Shown: positions 25,377 to 34,769 of the stretch, one piece after another
How the letters are laid out: every line of letters begins with the position of its first letter
Position numbering within the stretch: the stretch's first letter is position 1
Source of the DNA: Bacteroidales bacterium
GTDB lineage: Bacteria > Bacteroidota > Bacteroidia > Bacteroidales > UBA932
Reading direction: 5' to 3'
DNA: 64,000 bases
NCBI GenBank assembly: GCA_017428325.1
Contig: JAFRRA010000002.1
Location: 310,001-374,000 of the forward strand
Translations under genes and position numbers: made by a program
Notes under the pieces: generated by a model
Databases searched by the model: none
What the model was told of the DNA's origin: nothing
What the model saw: only the letters and a program-made list of their open reading frames with translations

Positions 25377-28300
25377 ATGGAAAAATTCTTCCTGAGGATA
25401 TACGATTTCTTTGCAGGCGGAAGGAGATGGCTGGCATTTCTGATTCCGGTTGTACTTCTTGCAGGGTTCTGGTTATGCATCCGGAAAATCACTCTGAATG
25501 AAGATATTGCAGCCTTCCTGCCGTACGGAAACGGAGAGAGCAGCCGCCAGAGTCAGTTCGTGTACCAGAACCTCAGGAAGCAGGACAAGGTGATGGGCCT
25601 TTTTCGCCTTAAGGAAAACAAGGAAGATATCTACGAGACTATAGACCTTCTTGCCCAGGCTGCGGATGAGTTCGCTTACAGGGTGGAAGATGCCCAGGTA
25701 GAGGGTATCAAGGATCCTATGCTGAGGGTGGACGCATCCTCGATGCTGGGTGTGGCTTCATTCATCGCGGAGAATATGCCATATTTCCTGGATTCTGCTG
25801 ATTACTCTGCGATGGATTCCATTGTTCAGAAGGGGGATTTCCTCCAGACTCTGGAAGAGGACAAGGCATCTCTTGTTTCATCCTCAGGAATCACACAGGG
25901 CATTACCGCTGCTGATCCTTTCCATTTTTCTTCCGGCTTGCTGAAAAAGCTTTCGGACCTTGGATCCGGCAGCGGATACAAAGTAATCGGAGACTATCTG
26001 TACACTCCTGATTCCTCTGCGATAATGGTTAGTTTCTCCTCAGAATTCGGGGGCAGCGAGACCAGCCACAACAAGCAGATGCTCAGCAAGGTGTATGAAG
26101 CAAAGGATTCCGTTCAGGCTCTCTTCCCTGATGTGGAGATGACATTTACCGGTTCTCCGGTGATTGCCGTTATGAATGCTGACAGGATGAAGAAGGATTC
26201 TGTCTGGTGCGCAGGAATTGCCATCGGGCTTATTGTTCTTCTTCTGGCCTGGTATTTCAGGAGGCTCAGGCCGATAGTCCTTATCTGCATACCGGTAATC
26301 TTCGGCATTTCGGCCGGACTTGCGTTTATGGGGGCTTTCAAGAGTGAGGTTTCCAGCGTGGCCCTAGCAGCCTGCTGCGTGATTTTCGGAATAGCTGTGG
26401 ATTACTCGCTGCTTTATTCAACCAGGCTGGGCTTTACCCGCAACGCAAGGACTGCTCTCGGGGATATTGCAAGCCCTATGGTAATAGGAAACATAACCAC
26501 TGTAGGTGCATTCCTTTCCCTGCTTGTTATGAGCGCTTCCGGAATGAGGGATTTCGGTCTGTTCGCAGCAGTGGCGCTTGTGGGAGCGATATTATTTGTG
26601 GTTCTTTTCCTGCCGCATTGGGTGGGGGAGAAGGACTACAGGCCTAGAGACGGCGGCTGGATGGGCAAATGGGCAAGCCTGCGCCCGGAGGAAAGCCGCT
26701 GGGTTTTCTGGATACTTCTGGCCGTTACCGTGGTGCTGTTTTTCTTCAGCCGCAAGGTTACTTTCAGCGGAGACTTCACCAAGATCAATTATATGGCTCC
26801 TGCCCAGAGTCAGCTCCTGGAGGACTTGTCTTCCTATGGTGCCGCCAAGGATGCGGTCGCTGTTTATTCCGTTTCTGAAGGGCAGACACTGGATCAGGCT
26901 TTGAAGGCTTCGGAAAAGGGAAGAGCTTTCACGGAATCATCGATGGAGAATGGCAATATCATAAAGATAAGCGGAATAGGACCGTTCCTGCCATCCTCTG
27001 CAGCCCAGGCGGAAAGGCTTGGAATGTGGAAGGAATTCTCCGGAAGACATTCAGCAATTCTTCTCAAGGCTTTGGATGAAAACGCTCCTAAGGCAGGCTT
27101 CAGCAAGGATGCCTTTAACACGTTCCGGGAACTGCTTTCTTCTGACCTTACTGTTCAGGATGAAGAGTTTTTCTCTCCTGTTGCATCCCTGCTTTCTCCT
27201 TTCATCCTTAAAGACACTTCGTCCACTATTGTAATGGACATTCTCTATGCCCCTAAAGACAAGGTGACCGCCCTTTATTCTTCATACGGAGATTACAAGG
27301 AGAAGGCGGAGGGATCTTTCCTGTTTGATTCCTACTCAATGACAGACAAGATGATAGACATACTCCAGGGCGATTTCAACAAGGTGCTGGCTATCTGCTC
27401 CATCCTGGTGTTCGTGTTCCTCTGGATTGCTTTCCGCCGTCTGGAACTTGCCCTTGCAGCCTTCCTGCCTATGGTTGTCAGCTGGATCTGGATCACGGGC
27501 ATAATGGGAATATTTGGAGTAAGTTTCAACATAGTCAACATCATACTGGCAACGTTCATATTCGGACTCGGAGACGATTACACCATCTTTATGGTGGAAG
27601 GCCTTCAGTACGAGCATACATTCAGGAAACCTCTGCTGTCATCATACAAGACTGGAGTAACCCTGAGTGCACTTACGATGTTCATAGGCGTGGGCTCTTT
27701 GGTGTTTGCCGTCCATCCGGCTCTGCATTCTCTTGGCAGCGTGGCCGTTATCGGCATGGTCTGCGTTGTGGCCCTGGCCTTCATCCTGCCTCCGGTGCTG
27801 TTCCGTTTCCTGGTCTGCAAGTCGCTTAAGAAAGACCGTCAGGACAGAATCTTCCCAGTAAGGATAGCGGACATTCTCGTTACTCTCTGGTGCGGGATTG
27901 TATTTGCCGTGGTTCTGCTGGGCTTCAAGCTCAAAACCGCGCTTGGGAAAAAGCAGGATTCCGCATCGCTGAGGAAAAAGATAAAGGGGCTTATGAGATT
28001 CTTCTCCACCGGACTTCCGAGAACCTCTTTCTCACTGATGCTCAGCGATGCCAATTACAATGGAAAGGAAGCCTTCCTTGAGGCTGAGAAGATATTTGAA
28101 AATGAAAAACCAGCCGTTATAATATGCAACCACCAGTCTCACCTGGATCTTATGTACCTTCTAAGTCTTTCTGACAAAATTGCGGTGGTTACCAACGGAT
28201 GGGTGTATAAGTCGCCGGTTTATGGTAACTTTGTACGCAAAGCCGGATTTGTGTGCATCGACGACGGAGTCGAGGCCAACCTTGAAAAACTCAAGGCACT

Positions 28301-28691
28301 GAAGGAGGAGGGAGTGTCCATACTGATTTTCCCGGAAGGGACAAGGAGCGAGGACTGCAGCATACTGAAGTTCAAGAGCGGGGCCTTCTCGCTTGCACGG
28401 GACCTCGATATGGAGATTCTCCCGCTTGTGCTTTTCGGGCCGGGAGAGATTCTTCCGAAGGGAGAGCACATTCTCAGGAGAGGAAAGGTGGCGCTTCAGT
28501 TCTGCGACAGGATAATGCCGTCTGAATTGGAAGATTGGGGCCCTAGGCCGCTTAAGCAGGCCCAGGAGTTCAGAAGATACTGCATGCAGGCATTCACTTC
28601 CCTTAAAGGAAGAATGTATGCCGATGAAAGATTCAAGAAGTTAAGGGACTATGACAGGAACTTGTACAGGTCGGAAGGTGATTTGGTTTAG
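25377..28691 (+). CDS. MMPL/RND-type exporter fused to a PlsC-like acyltransferase
   Basis: The 1104-residue product has an RND-superfamily MMPL body (about 1-880). It contains two sets of about six membrane segments, each after a large periplasmic loop, and the characteristic FGIAVDYSLLY and GLGDDYTIFM helices. A C-terminal cytosolic glycerolipid acyltransferase follows, with NHQSHLD (His919 and Asp924 of HX4D) and FPEGTRS at 985-991. MMPL proteins export lipids toward the outer membrane; here one chain could both acylate and export the product. Both parts look intact. Its 3' end overlaps the esterase gene by 41 bases. Confidence 0.87.
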   Translation: MEKFFLRIYDFFAGGRRWLAFLIPVVLLAGFWLCIRKITLNEDIAAFLPYGNGESSRQSQFVYQNLRKQDKVMGLFRLKENKEDIYETIDLLAQAADEFAYRVEDAQVEGIKDPMLRVDASSMLGVASFIAENMPYFLDSADYSAMDSIVQKGDFLQTLEEDKASLVSSSGITQGITAADPFHFSSGLLKKLSDLGSGSGYKVIGDYLYTPDSSAIMVSFSSEFGGSETSHNKQMLSKVYEAKDSVQALFPDVEMTFTGSPVIAVMNADRMKKDSVWCAGIAIGLIVLLLAWYFRRLRPIVLICIPVIFGISAGLAFMGAFKSEVSSVALAACCVIFGIAVDYSLLYSTRLGFTRNARTALGDIASPMVIGNITTVGAFLSLLVMSASGMRDFGLFAAVALVGAILFVVLFLPHWVGEKDYRPRDGGWMGKWASLRPEESRWVFWILLAVTVVLFFFSRKVTFSGDFTKINYMAPAQSQLLEDLSSYGAAKDAVAVYSVSEGQTLDQALKASEKGRAFTESSMENGNIIKISGIGPFLPSSAAQAERLGMWKEFSGRHSAILLKALDENAPKAGFSKDAFNTFRELLSSDLTVQDEEFFSPVASLLSPFILKDTSSTIVMDILYAPKDKVTALYSSYGDYKEKAEGSFLFDSYSMTDKMIDILQGDFNKVLAICSILVFVFLWIAFRRLELALAAFLPMVVSWIWITGIMGIFGVSFNIVNIILATFIFGLGDDYTIFMVEGLQYEHTFRKPLLSSYKTGVTLSALTMFIGVGSLVFAVHPALHSLGSVAVIGMVCVVALAFILPPVLFRFLVCKSLKKDRQDRIFPVRIADILVTLWCGIVFAVVLLGFKLKTALGKKQDSASLRKKIKGLMRFFSTGLPRTSFSLMLSDANYNGKEAFLEAEKIFENEKPAVIICNHQSHLDLMYLLSLSDKIAVVTNGWVYKSPVYGNFVRKAGFVCIDDGVEANLEKLKALKEEGVSILIFPEGTRSEDCSILKFKSGAFSLARDLDMEILPLVLFGPGEILPKGEHILRRGKVALQFCDRIMPSELEDWGPRPLKQAQEFRRYCMQAFTSLKGRMYADERFKKLRDYDRNLYRSEGDLV

Positions 28692-29511
28692 AGGGCTGCT
28701 TACGGCAGCTCTGCTGCTTATGGCTGTCAACGCCTTTTCTCAGGAGCTGGTTGATGTTCACAAGCTCTGGAAGGATGCTGACGCCAAAGTATCAGGACGT
28801 CACAGAAGCAAGGTTTTCGTATATGTCCCTGAAGAGGCTGGACAAAACCGCCCGGCGGTGGTGATTATGCCGGGAGGAAGCTATACCTACCTGGGAATAA
28901 AGGGAGAGGGGCATTATGTTGCCAAGTGGTTTGCCTCCAAGGGGTTCGTGGCCGTGGTCCTTCGCTACAGGATGGGCTTCTACGGGGCCAGATATCCGCA
29001 GCAATTGGAGGATTACCGCCTTGCTATGGATTACCTTAAGGACAGTTGCAGGAGGTTTGGCATTGATACAACGAGGATCGGTGCTGTGGGCTTTTCCGCC
29101 GGAGGACATCTGGCGGGCTGTGCCGCCATGGAGGACAATCCTCATTACAGGGCCAATTTCGTGGCGATGATCTATCCTGTCATCACTATGCGTGACCCTC
29201 TTGTCCACAAGCCTTCCCGCAAGCATCTTTTGAGAGGAGACCAGTCTTTGATTGCAAAACTGTCTCTGGAAGAGAATGTTACTGAAGAGTTTCCTCCGGT
29301 ATTTTTGCTTCACTGCGAGGATGATCCGGTCGTGAATCCTGCCGCTTCCCACACATTTGCTTCCGAATTAGAGAAATTAGGCGTATCTTGCCATGTAGAA
29401 TTCCATTCCAAGGGCGGTCATGGTTTCGGTATATTCCCGCGGAAGAAATCCGGGGCTCTCGGCTGGCAGGAAAGATTTGTGGAATGGCTAGAGAAAACCG
29501 TATTCGACTAA
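28651..29511 (+). CDS. Secreted alpha/beta-hydrolase (esterase)
   Basis: The 286-residue product has a signal peptide (hydrophobic core about 14-28, cut after AFS). The hydrolase fold carries the nucleophile Ser149 in GFSAGG, an oxyanion MPGGSY strand, Asp in CEDDPVV and His in GGHGFG. It fits the BD-FAE/acetyl-esterase type, which removes acyl groups from sugars or lipids. The start is uncertain: the ATG lies 41 bases inside the exporter gene, and a GTG at 28678 would shorten the overlap to 14 bases. In this operon it may trim an acyl group; xylan deacetylation is the alternative. Confidence 0.8.
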   Translation: MTGTCTGRKVIWFRGLLTAALLLMAVNAFSQELVDVHKLWKDADAKVSGRHRSKVFVYVPEEAGQNRPAVVIMPGGSYTYLGIKGEGHYVAKWFASKGFVAVVLRYRMGFYGARYPQQLEDYRLAMDYLKDSCRRFGIDTTRIGAVGFSAGGHLAGCAAMEDNPHYRANFVAMIYPVITMRDPLVHKPSRKHLLRGDQSLIAKLSLEENVTEEFPPVFLLHCEDDPVVNPAASHTFASELEKLGVSCHVEFHSKGGHGFGIFPRKKSGALGWQERFVEWLEKTVFD

Positions 29512-29514
29512 ACT

Positions 29515-30675
29515 ATGAACATGAAAGACAAAACTCCAAGGGACATTTCCAATATTTGGGACGATATCCGTCCTTATCGGGATGACGAGATTCCTGACGC
29601 CATGCACCGCATTGCTGCAGACAAGGATTTTCCGAAAGTTATCGAATACATATACGGACCGGAGAAAGTTGAGGAGAAAATCGCGGAGTTTGCCTCCTAC
29701 AAGACGGTTTGCGAGTTCCAGGAAAAGTTTATGGATGAGGCTATTAAGGCTATTGCCAAAAAGACCACGACAGAATTTACCTGGGACGGTTTCCAGAATC
29801 TGGAGAAAGGCAAGGGCTACCTCTTTGTTTCCAACCACAGGGATATTCTCCTTGATGCGGCTCTTCTTCAGATTGCTCTTCATGATGAGGGACTTGACTG
29901 CTCGGAAATAACTTTCGGAGATAATCTCATGCAGCCCGGCATAGTAACGGACATAGGCAAGAGTAACCGTATGTTCAAGGTTGTCAGAAGAGGAACTTCC
30001 AAGGATTTCCTGAAGACTTCCCTGCATCTTTCAAGCTACATAAGATATGTCCTTACGGAAAGGAACACCTCCGTATGGATTGCCCAGCGCAACGGCCGCA
30101 CCAAGGACGGTGACGACAAGACCAGCCAGACCGTTCTCAAGATGTTCTCCCTTTCCGGAGACCGGAACATCGGAACCAATTTCTCCGCCCTGAACATTGT
30201 CCCTATGGCGATTTCCTATGAGTGGGAAACCTGCATTACGCAGAAAGTGAGGGAATTGTACCTGTCTCAGGAGCATCCTTACATCAAGGAGAAAGGGGAG
30301 GATTTCCGCAGCATTATGGAAGGCATCCTCTCTCCTAAGGGAAAGGTGCACATCCAGATCTGCGAGCCGATTACGGCGGAGGAACTCCTGGCCGCCGGAT
30401 CCCTGGACCGCAACGAGGCCCTGGCCTACATAGCCTCAGTCATAGACAACAGGATATACAGTGGCTATAAGCTTTTCAACACCAACTATATAGCATTCGA
30501 CATGCTGTATAACACCTTCAAGTTTACGGACAAGTATACCAAGGAGGAATACAAGCATTTTGCTGATGTGATGCACGCCACACTTTCAAGGTGGAAGGAG
30601 AGCATTCTGCCGCTTATGAACCTTTATCTTAAGGTTTACAGCAATCCGGTGCTGAACAAGCTGAATCTGGAATAA
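29515..30675 (+). CDS. Glycerolipid acyltransferase (PlsC-related, atypical motifs)
   Basis: The 386-residue cytosolic or peripheral protein has the acyltransferase block YLFVSNHRDILLDAAL. Here His is followed by Asp at a spacing slightly different from the usual HX4D. A second block, IAQRNGRTKDGDD, stands in place of FPEGTRS. These variants occur in a Bacteroidota family annotated as 1-acyl-glycerol-3-phosphate acyltransferase. The N-terminal 90 residues are helical and charged. It is the last gene of the plus-strand run and converges on the DJ-1 gene with no gap. An alternative ATG lies at 29521. Confidence 0.7.
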   Translation: MNMKDKTPRDISNIWDDIRPYRDDEIPDAMHRIAADKDFPKVIEYIYGPEKVEEKIAEFASYKTVCEFQEKFMDEAIKAIAKKTTTEFTWDGFQNLEKGKGYLFVSNHRDILLDAALLQIALHDEGLDCSEITFGDNLMQPGIVTDIGKSNRMFKVVRRGTSKDFLKTSLHLSSYIRYVLTERNTSVWIAQRNGRTKDGDDKTSQTVLKMFSLSGDRNIGTNFSALNIVPMAISYEWETCITQKVRELYLSQEHPYIKEKGEDFRSIMEGILSPKGKVHIQICEPITAEELLAAGSLDRNEALAYIASVIDNRIYSGYKLFNTNYIAFDMLYNTFKFTDKYTKEEYKHFADVMHATLSRWKESILPLMNLYLKVYSNPVLNKLNLE

Positions 30676-31242
30676 TCAGCGTATTTCCATTTTTGTTTTT
30701 ACCTCGGCGATGATTTCCTCGCCGACAAGAGCCTTTGCGCACTCGAATGCGAACTCGAGGCATACTCCCGCTCCGCGACCGGTGACAAGAAGGCCGTCAC
30801 GTTCCGTTTTCCCAGAAGACAGTTCATATATTTTTGCTGTGGTATCCCTTACGGAGGTGTGGCAGGTTGCCTTTTTGCCGGCCATTATGCTGAAGCCTGC
30901 CAGGGCAGACGGAGCCCCGCAGATAGCGGCAATGAACTTCCCCGCCTTTTCGTATTCCTTGAGGATGGTGCCGACAAGACTGTTTTCCGCCAGATTTCTG
31001 TAACCCGGATATCCTCCAGGAAGAATGACCATATCACCTTGAGAAACAATTCTATATACATCTTTTTCATCGCTGAGGAAAGAGTCTGCCTTCAGGAAAA
31101 CGGAGTGGGAAGACGGGACCAGAAGATCTTTGTCCAAAGAGACTTTTTCCACTTCCACACCGCATCTTTCCAGCACATCTATCGGGGCAGTGGCTTCCAG
31201 AAGCTCGAATCCCGGAGCCAGCAAAACAAAAACTTTCTTCAT
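30676..31242 (-). CDS. DJ-1/PfpI family protein
   Basis: The 188-residue product has the DJ-1 core: Glu13/Glu16 in PGFELLEA, a VILPGGYPG strand-turn and the nucleophile Cys108 in AAICGAPSA. Relatives include YajL and the glyoxalase/deglycase and chaperone-like members, so the exact activity is open. The promoter box ends seven bases before the ATG, which implies a leaderless or nearly leaderless message. Confidence 0.85.
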   Translation of the reverse strand: MKKVFVLLAPGFELLEATAPIDVLERCGVEVEKVSLDKDLLVPSSHSVFLKADSFLSDEKDVYRIVSQGDMVILPGGYPGYRNLAENSLVGTILKEYEKAGKFIAAICGAPSALAGFSIMAGKKATCHTSVRDTTAKIYELSSGKTERDGLLVTGRGAGVCLEFAFECAKALVGEEIIAEVKTKMEIR

Positions 31243-31249
31243 AATGCCA

Positions 31250-31257
31250 CAAAGTTA
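31250..31257 (-). promoter_or_regulatory. -7 promoter box (TAACTTTG) for the DJ-1 gene
   Basis: Minus-strand TAnnTTTG match ending seven bases before the ATG at 31242, so the leader would be zero to three bases. The plus-strand Tricorn gene, which diverges from here, has only a near-consensus TATATTTC at 31330-31337. Confidence 0.5.
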
Positions 31258-31342
31258 AAAGATATTCGTCTAAATAATGTACCTTTATAACCAATATGGC
31301 ATTAATGAAACAATCTAAATAATCACTTTTATATTTCCTTTT

Positions 31343-34300
31343 ATGAATCAACTGTTTAAAAGAATCGCAAAGATTGCCGCAACTGCCGTTGTGCTTGTTG
31401 CGTTTGTCAATGTGTCCAGCGCGCAGCAGGATGTAAGATGGCTGCGCAATCCGGCAATTTCCCCGGACGGATCCCAGATAGTGTTCGGCTATATGGGCAA
31501 CCTCTACAAGGTTTCCTCCGAGGGCGGTCTTGCAACCGCAATTACCAGCGGAGACAATTATAACGGCTATCCAGTCTGGAGCAGGGACGGAAAATATATC
31601 GCCTATGCTTCAGACCTTTACGGAAACTTTGACGTATTCGTTATGCCGGCAGGCGGAGGTGTGCCGGTCCGTCTGACCTATAACTCCACTGCAGACTATC
31701 CGTTTGACTTTACCCCGGACGGAAAGTATGTTCTTTTCGGAAGCGGCAGGTTCGCTCCAGCTGAGAGCATCCGTTTCCCTTCTTCCATGTTCAAGAACCT
31801 TTACAAGATTCCTGTAGGAGGCGGCCGTCCTATCCTTGTAACCGCAGCCGGTGCAGACGAGGCCAATTTCAACGCAGACGGAAGCAAGATCGTGTTCCAG
31901 GACAAGAAGGGTTATGAGGACCCTTGGAGAAAGCATCATACATCCTCCGTTACCCGCGATATCTGGGTATATGACCTGAAGGCAAACACTTACACCAAGG
32001 TGTCCACATATGAGGGAGAGAATCTGAAGCCGGTGTTCAGCCCTGACGGAAAGGCCGTTTACTATATCTCCGAGATGAAGCTCGGCAAGGCAAACAACGC
32101 CCTGAACCTCTTCAAGCAGGACCTTTCTTCCGGAAACAAGACTCAGCTGACAGATTTCAAGGACTTCCCTGTAAGGGAGATAAGCATTGCAAAGAACGGA
32201 ACCATCTCCTTTGTATGGAAGGGCGATATCTACACTATCAAGGACGGACAGAAGGCAAAGAAACTCAATATCTACATCGCCGACAATGCCGGTTACAGGA
32301 AGATCAAGAACCTCAATATCAATAACGCTACTGAAATGGCAGTAAGCCCTAGCGGCAAGGAACTCGCCCTGATCAACCGCGGAGAACTCTTTGTTGTCGG
32401 GGTTAACGACGGCCGTACAAAGAGAATCACCAACACACCTTATCAGGAGAGGATGATTACCTGGGCTCCAGACGGAAAAGCCATCTACTATTCCGCCGAG
32501 GTTGACGGCAACTGGAACATAATGAAGGCTACCCTCAAGGATACTACCGAGAAATATTTTTACGCTTCTACACTTGTGAACCTGGACAAGGTTGTTGCAG
32601 ACGGCAAGGATAATTTCATGCCTGACATTTCTCCGGACGGAAAGAAACTGGCTTACATCAGCGAGCGCAACACCCTGAAGGTGATGGATCTGAAGAGCAA
32701 GAAGACCGTTACAGTGCTTCCTAAGGGACACAACCATTCTTATCGCGACGGAGACTGGGGATTCGAGTGGAGCCCGGACAGCAAGTGGCTGCTGGTTGAA
32801 GACCAGAAGAACATGATGAGAGGCGGCGCTACCGCACTTATCAGTGCCGAGGGCGGAGAGATTCGTTACCCTGTTAACAGCGCCTACGGAGAAAGGGGCG
32901 CCAAGTTCGGATTCGGCGGCCAGGCAATGACTTACATCGGCGGTGGCGGACAACGCGGCGGCGGTGGAGTCAAGGCTGCCTTCTTCGACAAGGAGTCCTA
33001 TGACAAGTTCATGCTCAGCAAGGATGACTTCGAGCTTCTGGAAGAGAAGGAGAAGGGCGATAAGAAACCGGACGGAAAACCTGGTGACAAGAAAGACGTG
33101 AAGCCGGGCGACAAACCGGGTCCTGGCGGTCCTGGTGGTCCGAAGAAGCCTGAGAAGAAGGAAGTCAAGCCAATTGTATTCGACGATTTTGACCTCATCG
33201 AAACACGCATTGCAGATATCCGGACTGACGGAAGCCCAATGGCATATTACCTTACAAGAGACGGAAAGAAGATGTATTACGTGCGTAGCGGCGAGAGGGG
33301 AATGGAACTCTGGAGCACAGATACCAGAAGCCGCGAGAGCAAGAAGGTGGGCCAGGGTTCTCTTGGCGGAATGATTTCCGCCGGAGAGATCAGCCAGGAC
33401 GAAAAGAGCCTGTTCGCCCTCCGCAACGGATCTCCAATCAAGGTAGACCTTATGAGCGGAATGGCAAAGCCTATCATGATTGCCGGCAAGATGGAGCTTG
33501 ACGCAGCCGGCGAGCGAGCCTATATGTTCGACCATATGTGGCTTCAGGTTACAAAGAAGTTCTACGATCCTACCATCCACGGAATCAATTGGAAGATGTA
33601 TCACGACGAATATGCAAAGTTCCTCCCTTACATCAACAACAACTATGATTTCCAGGTTCTCCTGAGCGAGCTTCTGGGTGAGCTGAACGCTTCCCACACC
33701 GGCGGACGCTATTATGCCGCAAGGGTTCTGACCGGAGGTGACGTTACCGCAAACTTCGGAATGCTCTTCGACGAGACCTACACCGGAGAGGGCATCAAGG
33801 TTTCCGCTATCATCCCTGGCGGCCCTGCAGACAAGCTTAGCAACAAGATCCGTCCTGGTGATATCATTACCGCCATCAACGGGGAAAGCATCCCTGCTTC
33901 CGAGAACTATAATAAGTATCTCAACAACATTGTCAACGCAAACACTGTTGTAACAGTTAAATCAACAGCAGGAAACACCTTCACCCAGACTCTCCGTCCT
34001 GTAGCGGAGTCATCGCTGAGCCATCTGGTTTACGAGTGGTGGGTTAGAAGATGCGAGGAGATGGTTGACAAGCTTTCCGGCGGAAAGATCGGTTATGTTC
34101 ACGTTGAGGGCATGAATCAGCAGAGCTATCAGGTTATCTTCAACCGCCTGATGGGCAAGCACGCAAAGAAGGAGGCAGTTATCGTCGATACAAGATTCAA
34201 CGGCGGAGGATGGCTCCACGACGAGCTCGTTACTCTGCTGGGTGCAAAGACCTATATGCGCTATGCTCCTCAGGGAGACCTGCTTGACGACGGCGAGCCT

Positions 34301-34639
34301 CTGGGAAGATGGCAGAAGCCAAGTGCAGTCCTGACCTGCGAGGGCAACTATTCAGACGCCTTCATGTTCCCGTTTGTCTATCAGCAGAACGGAATCGGAA
34401 AGGTTTACGGAATGCCTGTTCCTGGTACCGGTACCGCAGTTTGGTGGGAGACTCAGATTGATCCTTCAATCGTGTTCGGTATCCCTATGATCGCCTCGAT
34501 GGGAACAGACGGCAAGGTTACCGAGAACAAGCAGTTCGAGCCTGACGTTAAGGTTGAACTCCCTTACAACGACTTCCTTGTCGGAAAGGACCCTCAGCTG
34601 GAAGCAGCCGTAAAGGGCCTCCTGAAGGAAATCAAGTAA
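31343..34639 (+). CDS. Tricorn-like serine protease (S41 family), secreted
   Basis: The 1098-residue product has a signal peptide (cut after VSSA). Beta-propeller repeats 'ISPDGSQIVF' run from about 25 to 560. A low-complexity Lys/Gly/Pro/Asp-rich insert spans about 568-611, followed by a second, shorter propeller part. Then come a core domain with His785 in NASHTGG, a PDZ domain (about 800-890) and the S41 protease fold with Ser1004 in GNYSDAFMF. Tricorn cuts peptides left by the proteasome in archaea; Bacteroidota homologues are periplasmic. Both His and Ser of the catalytic set are present. A strong terminator follows the gene. Confidence 0.9.
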   Translation: MNQLFKRIAKIAATAVVLVAFVNVSSAQQDVRWLRNPAISPDGSQIVFGYMGNLYKVSSEGGLATAITSGDNYNGYPVWSRDGKYIAYASDLYGNFDVFVMPAGGGVPVRLTYNSTADYPFDFTPDGKYVLFGSGRFAPAESIRFPSSMFKNLYKIPVGGGRPILVTAAGADEANFNADGSKIVFQDKKGYEDPWRKHHTSSVTRDIWVYDLKANTYTKVSTYEGENLKPVFSPDGKAVYYISEMKLGKANNALNLFKQDLSSGNKTQLTDFKDFPVREISIAKNGTISFVWKGDIYTIKDGQKAKKLNIYIADNAGYRKIKNLNINNATEMAVSPSGKELALINRGELFVVGVNDGRTKRITNTPYQERMITWAPDGKAIYYSAEVDGNWNIMKATLKDTTEKYFYASTLVNLDKVVADGKDNFMPDISPDGKKLAYISERNTLKVMDLKSKKTVTVLPKGHNHSYRDGDWGFEWSPDSKWLLVEDQKNMMRGGATALISAEGGEIRYPVNSAYGERGAKFGFGGQAMTYIGGGGQRGGGGVKAAFFDKESYDKFMLSKDDFELLEEKEKGDKKPDGKPGDKKDVKPGDKPGPGGPGGPKKPEKKEVKPIVFDDFDLIETRIADIRTDGSPMAYYLTRDGKKMYYVRSGERGMELWSTDTRSRESKKVGQGSLGGMISAGEISQDEKSLFALRNGSPIKVDLMSGMAKPIMIAGKMELDAAGERAYMFDHMWLQVTKKFYDPTIHGINWKMYHDEYAKFLPYINNNYDFQVLLSELLGELNASHTGGRYYAARVLTGGDVTANFGMLFDETYTGEGIKVSAIIPGGPADKLSNKIRPGDIITAINGESIPASENYNKYLNNIVNANTVVTVKSTAGNTFTQTLRPVAESSLSHLVYEWWVRRCEEMVDKLSGGKIGYVHVEGMNQQSYQVIFNRLMGKHAKKEAVIVDTRFNGGGWLHDELVTLLGAKTYMRYAPQGDLLDDGEPLGRWQKPSAVLTCEGNYSDAFMFPFVYQQNGIGKVYGMPVPGTGTAVWWETQIDPSIVFGIPMIASMGTDGKVTENKQFEPDVKVELPYNDFLVGKDPQLEAAVKGLLKEIK

Positions 34640-34656
34640 TCAGGGAAAGATTTGTT

Positions 34657-34690
34657 AAAAAAAGGCCGGCGTTTTTTGCCGGCTTTTTTT
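34657..34690 (+). terminator. Rho-independent terminator after the Tricorn-like protease
   Basis: GCCGGC (34665-34670) pairs with GCCGGC (34678-34683) around a seven-base loop, flanked by seven A on the left and seven T on the right. The A/T flanks extend the stem and make it able to work in both directions. Confidence 0.85.
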
Positions 34691-34715
34691 GACGAAAAAT
34701 GTCAATTGACCGGTA

Positions 34716-34723
34716 TATTTTTG
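34716..34723 (+). promoter_or_regulatory. -7 promoter box (TATTTTTG) for rmuC
   Basis: Matches TAnnTTTG 46 bases before the ATG at 34770. The nearest upstream TTTG (34688-34691) is in the terminator's T run at a 24-base distance, slightly long for a -33 element. Confidence 0.5.
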
Positions 34724-34769
34724 CAGATGGAATTATTTAAGTAATTTTAAACTCAAATTGATTGAAGGT

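Noticed and set aside
19606-30675. Calling the operon a complete aryl-polyene cluster
   Set aside because: No ammonia lyase, aryl ligase, dehydratase or thioesterase gene is present, so only a reduced, related pathway is claimed.
31610-33697. 695-codon open frame antisense to the Tricorn-like protease
   Set aside because: It lies wholly inside a gene with clear signal peptide, propeller and catalytic motifs. Its translation is Val/Leu/His-rich with no recognisable domain, as expected for a shadow frame in biased codons.
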